From assembly GCA_016650135.1 (NCBI GenBank), contig JAENWH010000064.1, forward strand, positions 1-8,332: a stretch of DNA of 8,332 nucleotides. The letters are read 5' to 3'. The translations under genes were made by a program, and so were the position numbers. The stretch is from Peptostreptococcaceae bacterium (GTDB lineage: Bacteria; Bacillota_A; Clostridia; Peptostreptococcales; Anaerovoracaceae). Of this stretch, positions 6,575-8,332 are shown piece after piece (position 1 is the first letter of the stretch; each line of letters starts with the position of its first letter). The notes beneath the pieces are model-generated. The model had not been told where the DNA came from, searched no databases, and was given only the letters and a program-made list of their open reading frames with translations.

Positions 6575-6700
6575 ACCCAAAGGGGTATGGATAGTGCGAA
6601 AGTACGGCGAGCGAAACTTTTATTCTATATATTGTGTACTTGGGTGAGATAAATACAAAATAAGGGAATTATGTCGCAAAAATCGCCATAATTGCTTTTA
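6575..6700 (+). ncRNA. Candidate small structured RNA ending at a hairpin and T-run
   Basis: A GC-richer island (about 6575-6617) stands out in very AT-rich surroundings. ACCCAA (6575-6580) can pair with TTGGGT (6640-6645) as an outer helix. Inside it, GTGC-GAAA-GTAC (6594-6605) forms a small stem capped by a GNRA tetraloop. A hairpin with T-rich tail follows at 6667-6700. This could be a small RNA, a leader or a recombination/transfer site of the integrative element whose integrase lies to the right. No good promoter was found in front, and it matches no RNA family that I know. Confidence 0.3.
6667..6700 (+). terminator. Hairpin followed by T-rich tract
   Basis: AATTATG-T-CG (6667-6676) pairs with CG-C-CATAATT (6684-6693), one mismatch, around a CAAAAAT loop, followed by GCTTTTATTTTC. 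It is terminator-like and sits between the GC-richer island and the excisionase gene. Confidence 0.4.
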
Positions 6701-6778
6701 TTTTCATGGCGTTTAATGGAATATTGATATTTATTTTTTTTTGAGGCCTAGAATCGGAGCGTTTTTAAAAAATTCTCG

Positions 6779-6784
6779 TATAAT
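6779..6784 (+). promoter_or_regulatory. Possible -10 element for the excisionase-integrase operon
   Basis: A perfect TATAAT lies 131 bp before the excisionase ATG, but no good -35 hexamer is found at 16-18 bp spacing, so any promoter here would be weak or activator-dependent. A second, poorer -10 (TATAGA) follows at about 6790. Confidence 0.25.
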
Positions 6785-6915
6785 AATAGTATAGAACAAA
6801 ATAATAACAAAAAGAAAGTGAACCTTGATAATTGAAAATATAAGAATGAAGAATAATTAAATATTATTACTAAAATATAATTTATAGAAATTAAAAATTG
6901 AAAGGAGAATAAAGT

Positions 6916-7098
6916 ATGATAAGAAGTAAAATAGATAATGAACAAATATACAATACTAGCGATCTGCAAGAACTTTTGGGGATTGGTAAAGACAATGCGT
7001 ATAAGATAATGCACACAGTTGGATTTCACGTTTCACCTAAATCTATGCGAGTGAGGCACACAGTGTTATTTGACTATTTAGAAAAGGAGGCTAGTTAA
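6916..7098 (+). CDS. Excisionase-like small DNA-binding protein
   Basis: This 60-residue protein has a predicted winged helix-turn-helix: YNTSDLQELLGIGKDNAYKIM (about 12-32) reads like the HTH of Tn916-type Xis and MerR-like excisionases, followed by a basic wing (SMRVRHTVLFDYL). AAAGGAG (6901-6907) supports the ATG. Its TAA overlaps the integrase ATG by one base (TAATG), the coupled order usual for integrative elements. Family members bend DNA at the element ends and bias the integrase toward excision. It appears intact while its partner is broken, so it can at most act with an integrase supplied from elsewhere. Confidence 0.75.
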   Translation: MIRSKIDNEQIYNTSDLQELLGIGKDNAYKIMHTVGFHVSPKSMRVRHTVLFDYLEKEAS

Positions 7099-8198
7099 TG
7101 GTAAAAAAGGAAAATGAGAACAAAGTTAAATCAGCAAGAAGGAAAGACAAAGGAAATGGTAGTGCATCTAGGACAAAACGAAAAGACGGTAGATACCAAG
7201 GATATATTTATATATTGAATGATAATAATGAAAAAACTAAAAAGTATGCATATGGAACCACTCAACAATCGGTTAAAGCGAAACTTGAAGAAATCAAGAA
7301 AGCAGAGAAAGAAAAGCCTATTCAAAATGAAGGAAAAATCCTTTTTAATGATTATGCAATAACTTTCATTGAGGATATTCGCTCGGAATTAGCGCCGCGA
7401 ACAATTGAGAGTTACCAAGGGTTAATAAAAAACTACTTGATGCCAATTTTAAAGGACAAAGAATTAAATGAAATTAAGCAAAGAGACATTCAATTAATTT
7501 TAAGCCGGGCGAATATGACAGGAAGATCTGTAGAAACTAGAAAAAGAATACAGGCATTAACTCATCAAGTTTTTAAAAACGCCTGTGTTAATAATTATAT
7601 TGAAAAAAGTCCAGTTGTAAACTTGAAAAAAATAAAAAATAATGAAGATAAAATTTTCCCGATGATTCTATCAGAGAAAGAAGAAAAAGCATTTATTGAA
7701 GCAATCGCAGACTCTGAATATAAAGTGATATTTTATCTAGTATTAAAAACTGGTATGAGAATAAGCGAAGCCTTGGCTTTAGAATGGACAGACATCGATT
7801 ATAAAAATAACATAATTAAAATTAATAAAAAGGTTGGTCGTGTTACCATTATGGATGCAGAAGGCAATAAGGACTCAAAAATATTGTTAGGAGATCCTAA
7901 ATCATTTAAAAGCAAAAGGGACCTAAAGGTATCTGAACTATTAATGAAAAACTTGAGAGAACATGAACAAAAGTATATTGAAAAAAAGAGTGATACACCT
8001 TTTGTGTTTTCCACATCTAAAAGCACATATTTTGATGCTAGAAATATGCTGGAATACCTAAGAAAATCTTTAAAAAAGTATAATAATTACCATGATTTCA
8101 AAATACCGATGAAAACTGGATTTCATACATTAAGACACACCCTGGCCAATCGGATGTATTATAAGATGGGTATGAAAATGTTAACAATATGTAATTAG
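7098..8198 (+). pseudogene. Tn916-type tyrosine integrase, C-terminus removed by IS insertion
   Basis: The 366-residue product keeps an N-terminal arm-binding region (RKDGRYQGYIYI, about 28-39), a SAM-like core-binding domain (FNDYAITFIEDI to about 180) and most of the catalytic domain: R221 (KTGMRISEALALEW), a lysine in PKSFKSKR (K268 likely) and H343-x-x-R346 (FHTLRHT). It then ends at MKMLTI plus two foreign codons and TAG. The LGH-type box and nucleophilic tyrosine that should follow within about 30 residues are missing; intact relatives are around 400 aa. The final TGT-AAT-TAG lies inside the IS terminal repeat starting at 8190, so the IS cut the gene. AAGGAGG (7084-7090) is the ribosome binding site. 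The product should be catalytically dead. Confidence 0.88.
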
Positions 8199-8212
8199 TG
8201 TCTACTGATTAA
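8190..8212 (+). repeat. IS terminal inverted repeat, left end (IRL)
   Basis: The 23-bp repeat includes TAGTGTCTACTGATTAA (8196-8212) and matches the reverse complement of 186-208 at 20 positions. Homology of the integrase reading frame ends just before 8190, which gives the junction independently. Confidence 0.8.
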
Positions 8213-8232
8213 CTCTAAAACCGTTGAAAATG

Positions 8233-8261
8233 CTGACATTTTTGGTGATTCGTGGTATAAT
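8233..8261 (+). promoter_or_regulatory. Sigma-A promoter of the IS transposase
   Basis: CTGACA (8233-8238) and TATAAT (8256-8261) are separated by exactly 17 bp, with an extended -10 TGG directly before TATAAT. The -35 is one base from consensus. A small hairpin (AAAATG-CTGA-CATTTT, about 8227-8242) overlaps the -35 and could hamper transcripts entering from outside. Confidence 0.8.
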
Positions 8262-8324
8262 AAATGCATAGGTTTTTTCGAAACGAAGCAATTTTCCTTG
8301 CACTTTATCATTAAAAAAACCATC

Positions 8325-8332
8325 AAAGGAGC
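8325..8332 (+). promoter_or_regulatory. Ribosome binding site of the transposase, start codon outside window
   Basis: AAAGGAGC ends the window about 65 nt after the promoter -10. A start codon would be expected 5-9 bases further right. Confidence 0.6.

Larger units (their letters stand above)
8190..8332 (+). mobile_element. Left end of a second, same-orientation insertion sequence
   Basis: The window closes inside an IS that starts at 8190. Visible parts are the terminal repeat, a strong promoter (8233-8261), an AT-rich leader and a ribosome binding site (8325-8332) for the transposase that must start just past the window edge. It interrupts the tyrosine integrase gene and is of the same type as the IS ending at 208. 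Confidence 0.75.

Noticed and set aside
6748..7029. 93-codon minus-strand frame across the excisionase gene
   Set aside because: It is low-complexity F/L/I/Y-rich translation of AT-rich DNA and overlaps the well-supported excisionase.

Overview
The window looks like accessory DNA from a low-GC, probably anaerobic Firmicute (Clostridia-like). The evidence is the AT-rich intergenic DNA, strong AGGAGG-type ribosome binding sites, Tn916-type recombination genes and the amino-acid or amine transport content. The genus cannot be fixed from the sequence.

The segment is bounded on both sides by ends of insertion sequences (IS) of one type. Bases 1-208 are the right end of one copy: a transposase C-terminus ending at 178 and a terminal inverted repeat at 186-208. 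Bases 8190-8332 are the left end of another copy in the same orientation: the matching repeat at 8190-8212, a sigma-A promoter and a ribosome binding site. The two 23-bp ends match at 20 positions in inverted sense. The roughly 8 kb between them is therefore framed like the cargo of a composite element, though this could also be two independent insertions.

Region by region: (a) 209-539 is AT-rich DNA with several dyads and a textbook sigma-54 (-24/-12) promoter at 431-447. It reads into (b) a two-gene operon, 540-2969, encoding a sodium-coupled neurotransmitter/amino-acid symporter (NSS family) and an ornithine cyclodeaminase/mu-crystallin-family NAD(P)-binding protein. The probable role is uptake and catabolism of an amino acid or related amine. 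A strong hairpin at 2984-3016 follows. (c) 3135-5372 is a separate, visibly more GC-rich four-gene operon: three very small membrane proteins (about 107, 97 and 46 aa), then an APC-superfamily permease resembling ethanolamine or amino-acid permeases. The small proteins may be accessory subunits of the permease; this is the least familiar arrangement in the window. (d) 5373-6900 has no convincing intact gene. It holds a terminator, scraps of decayed reading frames, a tandem 12-bp repeat and a GC-richer structured island (6575-6700) that could be a small RNA. (e) 6916-8198 is an excisionase/integrase pair of the Tn916 type. The integrase is cut off exactly where the right-hand IS begins; it has lost its catalytic tyrosine and borrows its stop codon from the IS end.

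Overall, two transport and catabolism operons of different base composition sit beside a disabled integrative-element recombination module, all between two same-orientation IS ends.
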